A DNA stretch of 64,000 nucleotides from Noviherbaspirillum aerium (GTDB lineage Bacteria; Pseudomonadota; Gammaproteobacteria; Burkholderiales; Burkholderiaceae_D): the NCBI RefSeq assembly GCF_008929045.1, contig NZ_VFAH01000001.1:62001-126000 (forward strand). The letters are read 5' to 3'. The position numbers were made by a program, and so were the translations under genes. Shown here piece by piece: positions 46,866-55,431 of the stretch; positions within the stretch are counted from its first letter, which is position 1, and every line of letters begins with the position of its first letter. Under the pieces are notes generated by a model, which was not told the origin of the DNA, ran no database searches, and worked only from the letters and a program-made list of their open reading frames with translations.

Positions 46866-49142
46866 ATGACCGGCCCGACCGGCTCATCGGACTCAAGACA
46901 CATCATCCTGATGGCCGGCGCCGACCGGTCCGATATGGCAGCGCTCAGGCAGGCGCTTGAAGGCCGGGGGCATCAGGTGCTTCTTGCGCCGGATGGCGAA
47001 CAGACCCTGCGGCAGGCGCGGTTCGCCCGCCCCGATCTGGTGCTGCTCGATGCCTCGCTTGCGGGGCCAGGCGGAGCGGCGGTCTGCCGCCTGTTGCGGC
47101 AGGACCAGGAATTGCGCGATATTCCCGTGCTGCTGATCATCGATCCGGCCGGCATGGATGGCTTGGACGCCTTCGAAGCCGGCGCCGCCGATCAACTGCC
47201 CAGGCCGCTGGTGCTCGGCGAGGCGCTGGCCCGCATCGACACCCATCTGTCCCTGCGCGCCGCGCGCCGCCGGCTCGCCGAACTGGAAGCCTCGCTGCAG
47301 CATGAGAGCGCATTGCGCCGGCAGATCGAATCCTATCTGCAGCATGCCTATGAGATGCTGGAGGAACGGGTCACTCAGCGCACCGAGCAGCTTGCGCATG
47401 CGAATGCCTTGCTGACGGCGGAAATCGGCGAACGCACCCGCGCGGAGGAAAGCCTGAGGCGCAGCGAGGTGCGCATGCGCCGCCTGGTGGAAGCCAACAT
47501 CATCGGCATCTATTTCTGGGCCGCCGATGGCCGGGTGGTCGAAGCCAACGATGCCTTCCTGCGGCTGCTGGGCTATACCCAGGAAGACGTGAAGCAGCGC
47601 CGCGTGCGATGGGACACGCTGACGCCGCCGGAGTACAGGGATATCAGCGAGCGCGCATGGGAGGAGTTGCGCACCAGCGGCAGCTTCGCCCCGTACGAGA
47701 AGGAATATCTGCGCAAGGACGGCAGCCGCGTGCCCATCCTGGTCGGCGGCACGGTCATCAGCAAGCGCCAGCAGAGCGGGGTCGCCTTCGTGCTCGACCT
47801 CACCGAGCGCAAGCTGGCCGAGGAACGCATCCGCTACATGGCCGACCACGATGCCCTGACCGGCCTGCCCAACCGGGTGCTGCTGCAGGACCGGCTGCAG
47901 CAGGCGGTAGCCCATGCGGCGCGCACGCACACGCTGGTCGCATTGATGTTCATCGACCTCGACTATTTCAAGCACATCAACGATTCGCTCGGCCACCAGG
48001 TAGGCGACTGCCTGCTGCAGGATGTCGCCAGGCGCCTGCTGCACTGCGTGCGCGAAGGCGACAGCGTGGCGCGGCTGGGTGGCGACGAGTTCGTGCTGGC
48101 GCTGCCGCTGGTGGGCGGCGGCCATGACGTGGCCATCGTCGCGCAGAAGGTGCTGGATGCGCTCGATGCGCCGTTCCACTGCGGCGATCATGAGCTGCAT
48201 GTGTCAGGCAGCATCGGCATCAGCATGTACCCCGATGACGGCAAGGATGTCGAAACCCTGATGCGCACCGCCGACACCGCGATGTATTACGCGAAGGAGA
48301 AGGGGCGCGGCAATTTCCAGTTCTTCACCCAGAGCCTGAACCGCGCCGCGCAACGGCGGCATCAGCTGACGATCGCGCTGCGCCATGCGCTCAACCGCAA
48401 TGAATTCGTGCTCTATTACCAACCGCAGGTCGATCTCGACAGCGGCGCCATCTTTGCCGCCGAGGCGCTGCTGCGCTGGAAGCGCGAAGGCGAAGCGCCG
48501 GTGGGCTGCAACGAGTTCATCGCGATTGCCGAGGAGACCGGCCTCATCCTGCCGATCGGCGAATGGGTATTGCGCGAAGCCTGCAAGCAGTTGCGGCGGT
48601 GGCATGAACACGGCTTCGGCGGCTTGTACATGGCGGTCAACCTGTCGCCGCGCCAGTTCTTCCAGCCAAATTTCGAACAGATGGTGCGCGAGGCGCTGGA
48701 AGACGCGGATGTGCCGCCCAACCGGCTCGACCTGGAGATTACCGAAGGCATCCTGATGCAGCGTACCGAAGACAATGTGGCCACGTTGAAGGTCCTGTCC
48801 GACATGGGCATCAAGCTCTCCATCGACGACTTCGGCACCGGTTATTCCAGCCTTGCCTATCTTCAGCGCTTTCCGGTCGATGCGCTGAAGATCGACCGTT
48901 CCTTCGTCAGCGGCATCGGGCAGGATTCGAATGATACGGCGCTGGTGGCGGCGATCATTTCGATGGCCAACAGCCTGCGGCTGAAGGTGCTGGCCGAGGG
49001 CGTCGAGACGAATGAGCAGCGCTGCTTCCTGCAGAGTCACGGATGCCCTGCGGGGCAGGGGTTTTACTATAGCGGGCCGGTGTCGGCGGAGGAGTTTACG
49101 GAGATGCTGCTGCGGCAGAGCCGGCGGATGATTGATGCTTGA
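46866..49142 (+). CDS. Degenerate receiver-PAS-GGDEF-EAL protein
   Basis: The 758-residue cytoplasmic signalling protein has an N-terminal receiver-like domain (about 10-130), a coiled coil (about 140-195; ESYLQHAYEMLEERVTQ), a PAS domain (about 205-320), GGDEF (about 330-490, RLGGDEF intact) and EAL (about 500-755, EALLRWK, DDFGTGYSSLAYL intact). In the receiver the phospho-acceptor Asp of LVLLDASL is present, but the acidic metal-binding pair after strand 1 is replaced (LMAGADRSD) and the late Lys is Arg. It may therefore act as a pseudo-receiver. Both output domains appear catalytic. The start at MTGPTGSS is favoured over one 17 codons earlier. Confidence 0.92.
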   Translation: MTGPTGSSDSRHIILMAGADRSDMAALRQALEGRGHQVLLAPDGEQTLRQARFARPDLVLLDASLAGPGGAAVCRLLRQDQELRDIPVLLIIDPAGMDGLDAFEAGAADQLPRPLVLGEALARIDTHLSLRAARRRLAELEASLQHESALRRQIESYLQHAYEMLEERVTQRTEQLAHANALLTAEIGERTRAEESLRRSEVRMRRLVEANIIGIYFWAADGRVVEANDAFLRLLGYTQEDVKQRRVRWDTLTPPEYRDISERAWEELRTSGSFAPYEKEYLRKDGSRVPILVGGTVISKRQQSGVAFVLDLTERKLAEERIRYMADHDALTGLPNRVLLQDRLQQAVAHAARTHTLVALMFIDLDYFKHINDSLGHQVGDCLLQDVARRLLHCVREGDSVARLGGDEFVLALPLVGGGHDVAIVAQKVLDALDAPFHCGDHELHVSGSIGISMYPDDGKDVETLMRTADTAMYYAKEKGRGNFQFFTQSLNRAAQRRHQLTIALRHALNRNEFVLYYQPQVDLDSGAIFAAEALLRWKREGEAPVGCNEFIAIAEETGLILPIGEWVLREACKQLRRWHEHGFGGLYMAVNLSPRQFFQPNFEQMVREALEDADVPPNRLDLEITEGILMQRTEDNVATLKVLSDMGIKLSIDDFGTGYSSLAYLQRFPVDALKIDRSFVSGIGQDSNDTALVAAIISMANSLRLKVLAEGVETNEQRCFLQSHGCPAGQGFYYSGPVSAEEFTEMLLRQSRRMIDA

Positions 49143-49154
49143 GTGTGATGGGGT

Positions 49155-49479
49155 GGTAGTGCAGGCCTCCGTGCCTGCACAAAGACCGTGTGTCCCAAGA
49201 TATCCTGGGTGTTGCGCTCTCCGTGGAGACCTGCTTTGCCGGGTCTGGCCCCGGCGGGCCACCTACTTTTTTGCATCGCCAAAAAAGTAGGCAAAAAAGG
49301 CGACACCCCTATCGCCGCCCCTGCGGGGTTCCCAAAAGAGCGCAGCGCCAAGCGGGAAGCGCGGAAACTCGCCTGCGGCTCAGACATCCGCGCTTCTTTA
49401 TCCGCTTGGCGCTGCGCTCTTTTGGCGTCGGCGGAGGGGAAAATTCAACAGCCTCTATGCATTGACTGGGCCGGTCTCA
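49155..49479 (+). repeat. 325-bp structured repeat, copy 1
   Basis: This gene-free segment matches copy 2 (51392-51715) in inverted orientation. It contains three hairpins: GTGCAGGC/GCCTGCAC at the left end, CCTACTTTTTTG with its complement in the middle, and a 34-bp stem (49332-49365 with 49387-49425, with a 5-base bulge). Reading frames across it are spurious. Confidence 0.92.
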
Positions 49480-49487
49480 AACATGCA

Positions 49488-49530
49488 CCCCTCTCCCGCG
49501 GGCGGGAGAGGGGTCGGGGATGAGGGGGCT
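49488..49530 (+). repeat. Short CTCTCCC/GGGAGAG palindromic repeat, copy 1
   Basis: CCCCTCTCCCGC (49488-49499) pairs with GCGGGAGAGGGG (49502-49513), followed by TCGGGGATGAGGG. The same element occurs at 53706, 58551 and 61182. Confidence 0.85.
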
Positions 49531-49626
49531 CGCCAATACCTGATGCGTCACCAGCATCCAGAAAACCACGAATTTCCAATTCAACCAGCACCGGCTCCTT
49601 GCTTGCACCACCATTGGCCCCGCCTC

Positions 49627-50493
49627 TCAGATCCTCTGGTCCATCTCCACCGACGGACAGCTGTCATCGTTATGCTGGCGCACCACCCTTGCCGGCACGC
49701 CGGCCACGGTCGTATGCGGCGGCACCGGCTGCAGCACCACGCTGCCGGCGGCGACCTTGCTCATCGTGCCGATGTCGATGTTGCCGAGGATTTTCGCGCC
49801 GGCGCCGATCATCACGCCGCTGCGGATCTTGGGATGGCGGTCGCCGTGTTCCTTGCCGGTGCCGCCGAGCGTTACGTTCTGCAGCAGCGAGACATTGTCT
49901 TCGATCAGCGTGGTTTCGCCGATCACGATGCCGGTGCCGTGGTCGAACATGACGCCGGTGCCGATGCGCGCCGCCGGATGGATGTCGACCGCGAAGACGA
50001 GCGATGCCTGGTTCGACAGCGCATGCGCCAGTTCCGTGCGGCCGTCGAGCCACAAGGCATGGGCGATGCGGTAGGTCTGCAAGGCCTGGAAGCCCTTGAA
50101 GTTGAGCAGCACATGCAGTTCGTCGCCGCCGGCAGGATCGCGTTCCCGCACGGCGCGCAGGTCGGCCGCGACTTTTTCGGCGAAGGCATCATCGGCCACG
50201 CTGGTGAACAGTTCCCGCAAGGCGTGTTCATCCAGATCCTCGCTGGCCAGCCTGCGCGCCAGCACCGCCGAGATGCCGGCGCCGAGATTGTCGTTGGCGA
50301 GCACCAGCGAACGCAGACGGGCGCCGAGCAGGGGTTCGCGCTGCGCCAGCGATTCGGCGGCGCTGCGGATGTCCGCCCAGACCGGGGTGCGCCTGTCGGG
50401 CGCGAGTGGAATGCCGGCGCCGATCCGTATCGGACGTCCGGCAAGTCGCAGTCCTGACGACCTCTGCATTGGCTGGCTTGGCGGCTTGTTCAT
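49627..50493 (-). CDS. cysE: Serine O-acetyltransferase
   Basis: CysE makes O-acetylserine from serine and acetyl-CoA, the first step of cysteine synthesis. The 288-residue protein has the N-terminal helical domain (about 30-165) and a left-handed beta-helix with hexapeptide repeats (MFDHGTGIVIGETTLI, VSLLQNVTLGGTGKEHGDRHPKI, AGAKILGNIDIG). The active-site His residues in FDHGTG and KEHGDRHP are present. The C-terminal tail, which mediates feedback inhibition and complex formation with CysK in E. coli, ends EMDQRI. The start MNKPPSQP is chosen over an in-frame start 81 codons upstream. A leader hairpin precedes it. Confidence 0.95.
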   Translation of the reverse strand: MNKPPSQPMQRSSGLRLAGRPIRIGAGIPLAPDRRTPVWADIRSAAESLAQREPLLGARLRSLVLANDNLGAGISAVLARRLASEDLDEHALRELFTSVADDAFAEKVAADLRAVRERDPAGGDELHVLLNFKGFQALQTYRIAHALWLDGRTELAHALSNQASLVFAVDIHPAARIGTGVMFDHGTGIVIGETTLIEDNVSLLQNVTLGGTGKEHGDRHPKIRSGVMIGAGAKILGNIDIGTMSKVAAGSVVLQPVPPHTTVAGVPARVVRQHNDDSCPSVEMDQRI

Positions 50494-50808
50494 GACGAAT
50501 ATCCTTTTGGAGCGTTTTCGCGGCAACTGCCGTAAAAACAACATGGCCGCAGCTTGTGCAACACTGCGGCCATGGGAAACTGGAAAAACAGGGTAGTCCG
50601 ACGCACCCGTTAGCTGACATCCCGAAGCCGCGAGCGGCGACAACAGGAAAGAACCGGACACAGCAGGGAAACGAGTTGGAGGTTCATGCGTCAAAAACAG
50701 AAAAGACATATCGATATGCGATAGTGACGCGTTCATTAGAGCACAATTTTATTTCCCGCGTGCGGGCCGCGACGGCCTGCTCCGCCTACTTTCCTGGTGA
50801 TCATTCAT
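50494..50808. other. Intergenic region between divergent cysE and phosphodiesterase genes
   Basis: No gene seen in 315 bases. It holds the hairpin at 50535-50574 and must hold promoters for both directions; an AT-rich patch lies around 50690-50755. Confidence 0.45.
50535..50574 (-). promoter_or_regulatory. Terminator-like hairpin in the cysE leader
   Basis: On the minus strand CATGGCCGCAG (50574-50564) pairs perfectly with CTGCGGCCATG (50552-50542), followed by TTGTTTTTA. It lies about 50 bases before the cysE ATG, where a terminator would attenuate cysE. Confidence 0.6.
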
Positions 50809-51279
50809 ATGGAGAAATACCGCATCGGACTGATTTCCGATACCCATGGCCTGCTGCGTCCGGAAGCCCGCTTTGCCCTTTCCGGCGTCAGCAGCATCAT
50901 TCATGCCGGCGACATCTGCAACGCCGCCGTGCTGGAACAGCTGGAAGAAATCGCCCCGGTCGTCGCCGTGCGCGGCAACAACGACCGCGGCGAATGGGCG
51001 CAGCGGCTGCCGGAAAAGGAAGTGCTGGATGTCGGCGGCGTGAAGGTATGCGTGGTGCACGACCTGCAGGATCTCGATGTCGATCCCGCCAGCGAAGGCA
51101 TCAAGGTCGTCATTTCCGGGCACTCGCACCGCCCTGTCGTGAAGAAGGAACGCGGCGTGCTTTTCATCAACCCCGGCAGCGCCGGCCCGCGCCGCTTCCG
51201 CCTGCCGATCTCGGTGGCATTCCTGGAGATCAGGGATGGCGTGCCGAAGGCGGAACTGGAAATGCTGGAGGTGGATTAG
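50809..51279 (+). CDS. YfcE/MJ0936-type metallophosphoesterase
   Basis: The 156-residue phosphodiesterase has the calcineurin-like metal motifs: ISDTHG, IHAGDIC, VRGNNDRGEW and VISGHSHRPV, with the late Asn/Gly loop INPGSAGPRRF. YfcE and MJ0936 act on model phosphodiesters; the natural substrate is unknown. The start is the ATG of MEKYRIGLISD; a GTG four codons upstream is possible. It is divergent from cysE, and both lie between the inverted 325-bp repeats. Confidence 0.92.
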   Translation: MEKYRIGLISDTHGLLRPEARFALSGVSSIIHAGDICNAAVLEQLEEIAPVVAVRGNNDRGEWAQRLPEKEVLDVGGVKVCVVHDLQDLDVDPASEGIKVVISGHSHRPVVKKERGVLFINPGSAGPRRFRLPISVAFLEIRDGVPKAELEMLEVD

Positions 51280-51391
51280 GTACGTGGCTTGGTGCGGGGA
51301 AGTGCGAGGGACTACATTACCTGAATCGACAAATCTACCGTTCTTGGATGGTGAAAGCTTCGGTAAGCATGCCGGCGCAGGGGAGCAAGCC

Positions 51392-51715
51392 TGAGACCGA
51401 CCCAGTTGATGCATAGAGGCTGTTGAATTTCCCCTCTACCGACGCCAAAAGAGCGGGCGGCAAAGCGGATAAGGAAGCGCGGATGTCTGAGCCGCAGGCG
51501 AGTTTCCGCGCTTCCCGCTTTGCCGCCCGCTCTTTTGGGAACCCCGCAGGGGCGGCGATAGGGGTGTCGCCTTTTTTGCCTACTTTTTTGGCGAAGCAAA
51601 AAAGTAGGTGGCCCGCCGGGGCCAGACCCGGCAAAGCAGCCCCTCACGGAGAGCGCAACACCCAAGATATCTTCGGACATACGTCCTTTGTGCAGGCACG
51701 GAGGCCTGCACTACC
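51392..51715 (-). repeat. 325-bp structured repeat, copy 2 (inverted)
   Basis: Reverse-complement copy of 49155-49479. The long stem is formed by 51445-51483 and 51505-51538 with a 5-base bulge in the same arm. Eight central stem bases differ from copy 1 at five positions, each with the matching change in the other arm. The CCTACTTTTTTG hairpin is also perfect here. Confidence 0.92.
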
Positions 51716-51744
51716 CACAATCAGAACCGCTCCGGCCGACCGGG

Positions 51745-53403
51745 TCAGTACAGCATATCCCCCGCCATCCCCCCGCCCCGCACATCCGTCTCCCCCACCA
51801 TGCTGAGCGCCACCGCCTCCGCCACCTTGATCCCATCCACCGCCGCGGACAGAATCCCGCCGGCGTAACCGGCCCCCTCCCCCGCCGGAAACAGCCCCTC
51901 GGTATTGAGGCTCTGGAAATTATCCTTGCGCTTGATGCGCACCGGCGACGAGGTGCGCGTCTCGACCCCGGTCAGTACGGCGTCACGCATCGCATATCCC
52001 TTGATCTGACGGTCGAATGCGGGCAGCGCCTCGCGGATGGCTTCGATCGCATAGTCGGGCAGCGAGGGACCGAGGTCGGTCAGGTGCACGCCCGGCTTGT
52101 AGGAGGGAATGACCGAGCCGAGTTCGGTCGACGGCCGGCCGGCGATGAAGTCGCCCACCAGCTGGCCCGGCGCGTCATAGTTGCGCCCGCCCAGCACATA
52201 GGCGCGCGACTCCAGCTCGCGCTGCAGGTCGATGCCGGCCAGCGGATGGCCGGCGCCGCGGTCGGTGGGGTAATCCTCGGGCGTGATGCCGACCACGATG
52301 CCGCTGTTGGCATTGCGCTCGTTGCGCGAATACTGGCTCATGCCATTGGTCACCACCCGTTCCGGCTCGGAAGTCGCCGCCACCACGGTGCCGCCCGGGC
52401 ACATGCAGAAGCTGTAGACCGAGCGGCCGTTCTTCGCATGATGAACCAGCTTGTAATCGGCCGCGCCAAGCAATGGATGGCCGGCGAATTTGCCGAAGCG
52501 GGCGCGATCGATCAGCGATTGCGGATGTTCGGCGCGGAAGCCGACCGAGAAGGGCTTGGCTTCGATGTACACGCCGCGGTCGTACAGCATCTGGAAGGTG
52601 TCGCGCGCGCTGTGGCCGACCGCCAGCACCACATGGTCGGAAGCCAGGCGCTCGCCGTTTTCCAGGATCACCGCGCGCAATTTGCCGTTGTCGATCTCGA
52701 GGTCGGTGACCTTGGCCTCGAAGCGGAATTCGCCGCCGAGCGACTCGATGGTGTCGCGCATGGCTTCGATCATCTTGACCAGGCGGAAGGTGCCGATGTG
52801 CGGCTTGCTGACGAACAGGATTTCTTCCGGCGCGTAAGCCTTGACGAACTCGGTGAGCACCTTGCGGCCGTAATGCTTCGGATCCTTGATCTGGCTGTGC
52901 AGCTTGCCGTCGGAGAAGGTGCCGGCGCCGCCTTCGCCGAACTGCACGTTGGACTCGGGCTTGAGATCCCTCTTGCGCCACAGGCCCCAGGTGTCCTTGG
53001 TGCGTTCCCGCACCACCTTGCCGCGTTCGAGAATGATGGGTCGAAAACCCATCTGCGCCAGGATCAGAGCGGCGAACAGGCCGCAAGGGCCGAAGCCGAT
53101 GATGACGGGCCGCGTCGGCACGTTGGCCGGCGCCTGCGCAACGAACTTGTAGCTGGTGTCGGGGCTGGGGCCGACGTTCGGCGTGCCCTGCAGGCGGGCC
53201 AGCACCGCGGCTTCCTCGGCGACATCCGCATCGAGCGTGTAGACCAGCGTGATGGCGCTGCGCCGGCGCGCATCGTAGCCGCGCCGGAAGACGGTAAACC
53301 CCTTCAGGTCGGCATCCGGTATCTGCAGGCGGTCGAGAACGGCGGCCCTGAGGTCGGCTTCGGGATGGTCGAGCGGAAGAATAACGTTGGTCAGTCGCAG
53401 CAT
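51745..53403 (-). CDS. FAD-dependent NAD(P) oxidoreductase, uncharacterised
   Basis: The 552-residue protein is a flavoprotein with the FAD-binding motif VIIGFGPCGLFAALILAQMG near residue 100, the segment NVQFGEGGAGTFSDGKL and a C-terminal GLFPAGEGAGYAGGILSAA that contacts the flavin. The first 95 residues form a separate small domain of this family. It resembles the widespread FAD-dependent dehydrogenase family often labelled only as oxidoreductase, with no known substrate. The start MLRLTNVILPLDHPEADL is chosen as the conserved N-terminus. It follows the DUF2383 gene on the same strand but after about 380 bases with terminators. Confidence 0.9.
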   Translation of the reverse strand: MLRLTNVILPLDHPEADLRAAVLDRLQIPDADLKGFTVFRRGYDARRRSAITLVYTLDADVAEEAAVLARLQGTPNVGPSPDTSYKFVAQAPANVPTRPVIIGFGPCGLFAALILAQMGFRPIILERGKVVRERTKDTWGLWRKRDLKPESNVQFGEGGAGTFSDGKLHSQIKDPKHYGRKVLTEFVKAYAPEEILFVSKPHIGTFRLVKMIEAMRDTIESLGGEFRFEAKVTDLEIDNGKLRAVILENGERLASDHVVLAVGHSARDTFQMLYDRGVYIEAKPFSVGFRAEHPQSLIDRARFGKFAGHPLLGAADYKLVHHAKNGRSVYSFCMCPGGTVVAATSEPERVVTNGMSQYSRNERNANSGIVVGITPEDYPTDRGAGHPLAGIDLQRELESRAYVLGGRNYDAPGQLVGDFIAGRPSTELGSVIPSYKPGVHLTDLGPSLPDYAIEAIREALPAFDRQIKGYAMRDAVLTGVETRTSSPVRIKRKDNFQSLNTEGLFPAGEGAGYAGGILSAAVDGIKVAEAVALSMVGETDVRGGGMAGDMLY

Positions 53404-53600
53404 GCGGGCAATCCGGAAAAATGTGGGTCGGGCTGTCGCAATACATGCAGTTCGCCCGTGGCGTGCAAGGCCTAGAGTCCTTGCAGCGGGTCGACGCGTT
53501 GGCAATCTGACAGCAATCCGCTGCCGGCGGGGATGAGAGGGGTTCACCGGCAGGCCGGTATTTTACTCCATGGGGTTGGCGTGAAAGGACTGCGCCATGC

Positions 53601-53636
53601 AAAAGCGGACAAGCCGGTCGCCGCCGGCTTGTCCGC
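53601..53636 (-). terminator. Terminator-like hairpin upstream of the flavoprotein gene
   Basis: On the minus strand GCGGACAAGCCGG (53636-53624) pairs perfectly with CCGGCTTGTCCGC (53617-53605), followed by TTTT (53604-53601). It probably ends transcripts from the DUF2383 side. Confidence 0.75.
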
Positions 53637-53705
53637 CTTCCTGATTCCGGAATTTCCTCCGGGCCGCCCGATCATGGGTCCGGCCCGAACATAGGTTGGG
53701 CCGTA

Positions 53706-53743
53706 TCCCCTCACCCCGGCCCTCTCCCAGAGGTAGAGGGGGA
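53706..53743 (-). repeat. Short CTCTCCC/GGGAGAG palindromic repeat, copy 2 (degenerate)
   Basis: CCCCTCACCCCGGCCCTCTCCC followed by a partial right arm AGAGGGGGAG. It resembles the copies at 58551 and 61182 but with an altered loop. It lies 3' of the DUF2383 gene. Confidence 0.7.
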
Positions 53744-53752
53744 GATCAGCGA

Positions 53753-53777
53753 CCCGAAAAATGCGCCATTTTTCGGG
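53753..53777 (-). terminator. Hairpin after the DUF2383 gene
   Basis: CCCGAAAAATG (53753-53763) pairs with CATTTTTCGGG (53767-53777) with a 3-base loop, 8 bases beyond the DUF2383 stop. The A/T-rich inner stem suits transcript end formation or protection. Confidence 0.65.
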
Positions 53778-53785
53778 CCGGATTA

Positions 53786-54232
53786 CTAGCTGCGGTACTG
53801 GTCGCGCAGGCTCTTGACCTGGTCGTGGTTCTGCAGCACCCCTTGGTACTGGCGCTCGACCACGGCGCGCACTTCGACCGGCAGGTTCTTTTCGAGCGCG
53901 CGGCGATAGCTCGACACCGCCACATCCTCGCCGCGTTCGCATTCCTTGAGCACCGCCTTGTCATCCTTGCCGGTGACCAGCGACTTGATGTCGACCCAGC
54001 GGCGGTGCAGCGCGCCGCCCAGCCCGCTGGTGGTCTCGGGGTCGCCGCCATAGGAGCGCACCAGGCTCTGCAATTCGAGCACCGCCGCGGCGCAGCTTTG
54101 CGCGCGGTTGGAGAAAAAGGTTTTCAGGGTCGGGTCGCTGGCGTCTTCCGCGCAGGTGCGGAAGCCTTCCTCGCCGTCCTTGCTGGTTTCGATCAGGTCA
54201 TTGAGGGTGGAGACTACGTCGTCGCTATTCAT
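53786..54232 (-). CDS. PA2169-type four-helix-bundle protein (DUF2383)
   Basis: The 148-residue protein belongs to the DUF2383/PA2169 family: a ferritin-like four-helix bundle starting MNSDDVVSTLNDLIETSKDGEEGF, with conserved Glu in CAED and GEDVAVSSYRRAL. No metal site can be assigned with confidence. Members are often in stress or stationary-phase gene sets. It lies downstream of the DUF4142 gene, about 100 bases apart, on the same strand, and both are near the PrkA operon. Confidence 0.88.
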   Translation of the reverse strand: MNSDDVVSTLNDLIETSKDGEEGFRTCAEDASDPTLKTFFSNRAQSCAAAVLELQSLVRSYGGDPETTSGLGGALHRRWVDIKSLVTGKDDKAVLKECERGEDVAVSSYRRALEKNLPVEVRAVVERQYQGVLQNHDQVKSLRDQYRS

Positions 54233-54329
54233 GCATCACTCCTGTAGGGTGAATTCGGCGGGCCGGTTCGGAAAGCAGGCATGCGCATGCGGCGCCATAG
54301 CTGGCCGCATGCGCTGCCGCTCTGACGGA

Positions 54330-55109
54330 TTACTTCGAGCCGGAACCGCTGCCGGAAGACGAGGAGCTGCCGCCGCTGGAGCCGGAGGCCGCGGTGGCGC
54401 TGCTCTTGTCGGAGCCGCCGGAGTTGCTGGACTTGCTGGAGCTACCGGAGCTGCCCGAGCTGCTGCCTTTCTTGCCGGTATGTTCCTGCGCCGAGCTCAG
54501 GTGAGCGTCGACGGTCGGGGTCATTTTGGCGGCCAGCGCCTTCAGGTCCGGATCCTTGGAGTCCTTCTGCGCCTTGCTCAGCAGGCGGTGAGTGTTCTTG
54601 TGATCCAGCACGCCGACCTGGTTCATGTACATCTTGTCGAACTTCTCGCCTTCGAGCGCGCTCAGGGCCTTGGCTGCGGCCTTGTGCTTCATGTCGGTTT
54701 CGGTGGGCAGCGTCACGCCCTTCTGCTGGGCCAGCTGCTCAAGTTCCTTCTGCGCCTGGGTGTGATCGTCGATCATCTTCTGCGCATACGCCTTGACCTG
54801 GTCGCTCTGCGACTTTTGCAATGCCAGCTTGCCGGTCTCGATTTCGGCGAAATTGGCCTCGGCCAGATTTTTCATCATGCGCTGGTCGGCCTTGCTGACG
54901 CTGCTGCTGCTGCTGCTGTTGCCGCTGCCGGAACCGCCCTTGCTGGCGCTGGCCGAAGAACCGGTCGCACTCGATTGAGCGCTGCTGCTGCCGCTGCCCT
55001 GGGTAGCCGAGGTGGCGCCGGTCGATTGCGCATAGACGGAGCTGCCGCCGAACAGCATTGCCAGTGCGGCAATCCCGAGCATGCGATTGAGGTTTTTACG
55101 TTGTTGCAT
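54330..55109 (-). CDS. DUF4142 protein with Ser/Gly-rich flanks
   Basis: The 259-residue product has a Sec signal peptide (MQQRKNLNRMLGIAALAMLF, cleavage near AQA or VYAQ), a Ser/Gly/Thr-rich linker of about 45 residues, a DUF4142 helical core (about 75-210; DQRMMKNLAEANFAEIETGKLAL) and another Ser/Gly-rich tail. DUF4142 is a ferritin-like four-helix periplasmic domain of unknown function, often in stress-linked operons. The start is chosen for the signal peptide and AGGAG; an in-frame ATG 40 codons upstream has none. Confidence 0.88.
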   Translation of the reverse strand: MQQRKNLNRMLGIAALAMLFGGSSVYAQSTGATSATQGSGSSSAQSSATGSSASASKGGSGSGNSSSSSSVSKADQRMMKNLAEANFAEIETGKLALQKSQSDQVKAYAQKMIDDHTQAQKELEQLAQQKGVTLPTETDMKHKAAAKALSALEGEKFDKMYMNQVGVLDHKNTHRLLSKAQKDSKDPDLKALAAKMTPTVDAHLSSAQEHTGKKGSSSGSSGSSSKSSNSGGSDKSSATAASGSSGGSSSSSGSGSGSK

Positions 55110-55374
55110 CTGGAATCTCCTGGAAACGTGATGGCAATAGCCAACGGATGACATCGCCTGATGTGGAAATCTCGTTAACGCAAGGCGCATGCCAATCATC
55201 GATGCTTCCCCGTTTGCCCCTTGTTGCATGAATTGAAATGCCGTGGCGAAACGAAAACCTTGGAAGAGAGTACAGAGTAGTGGAAGAAATTACAGATACA
55301 TAAGAGTTGCCGATTCGAGCCGCCAATCATGGTTGCGCATCGGCATGGCCAGCTTCGTAATGTCAATCGCCCAT

Positions 55375-55404
55375 AAAAAAATGCCAAGGCTTTCACCTTG
55401 GCAT
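55375..55404 (-). terminator. Intrinsic terminator of the prkA-yeaH-spoVR operon
   Basis: On the minus strand ATGCCAAGG (55404-55396) pairs with CCTTGGCAT (55389-55381), followed by a run of T from the A-tract at 55375-55380. It lies about 150 bases after the spoVR stop. Confidence 0.88.
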
Positions 55405-55409
55405 CAAGT

Positions 55410-55431
55410 CTTGCCGGATTGCTCCGGCAAG
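55410..55431. repeat. Perfect inverted repeat next to the operon terminator
   Basis: CTTGCCGG (55410-55417) pairs with CCGGCAAG (55424-55431), with a 6-base loop. Together with the terminator it forms a two-hairpin 3' end. Confidence 0.75.

Larger units (their letters stand above)
53404..53785. other. Gene-free region with two hairpins and a palindromic repeat
   Basis: No gene seen in these 382 bases. It contains the hairpin at 53753-53777, the palindromic repeat at 53706-53743, the hairpin at 53601-53636 and, nearest the flavoprotein, its presumed promoter. Confidence 0.5.

Noticed and set aside
49188-49523. Reading frames across the 325-bp repeats (about 100 codons)
   Set aside because: They lie inside structured repeat sequence that changes by base-pair compensation rather than by codon rules.
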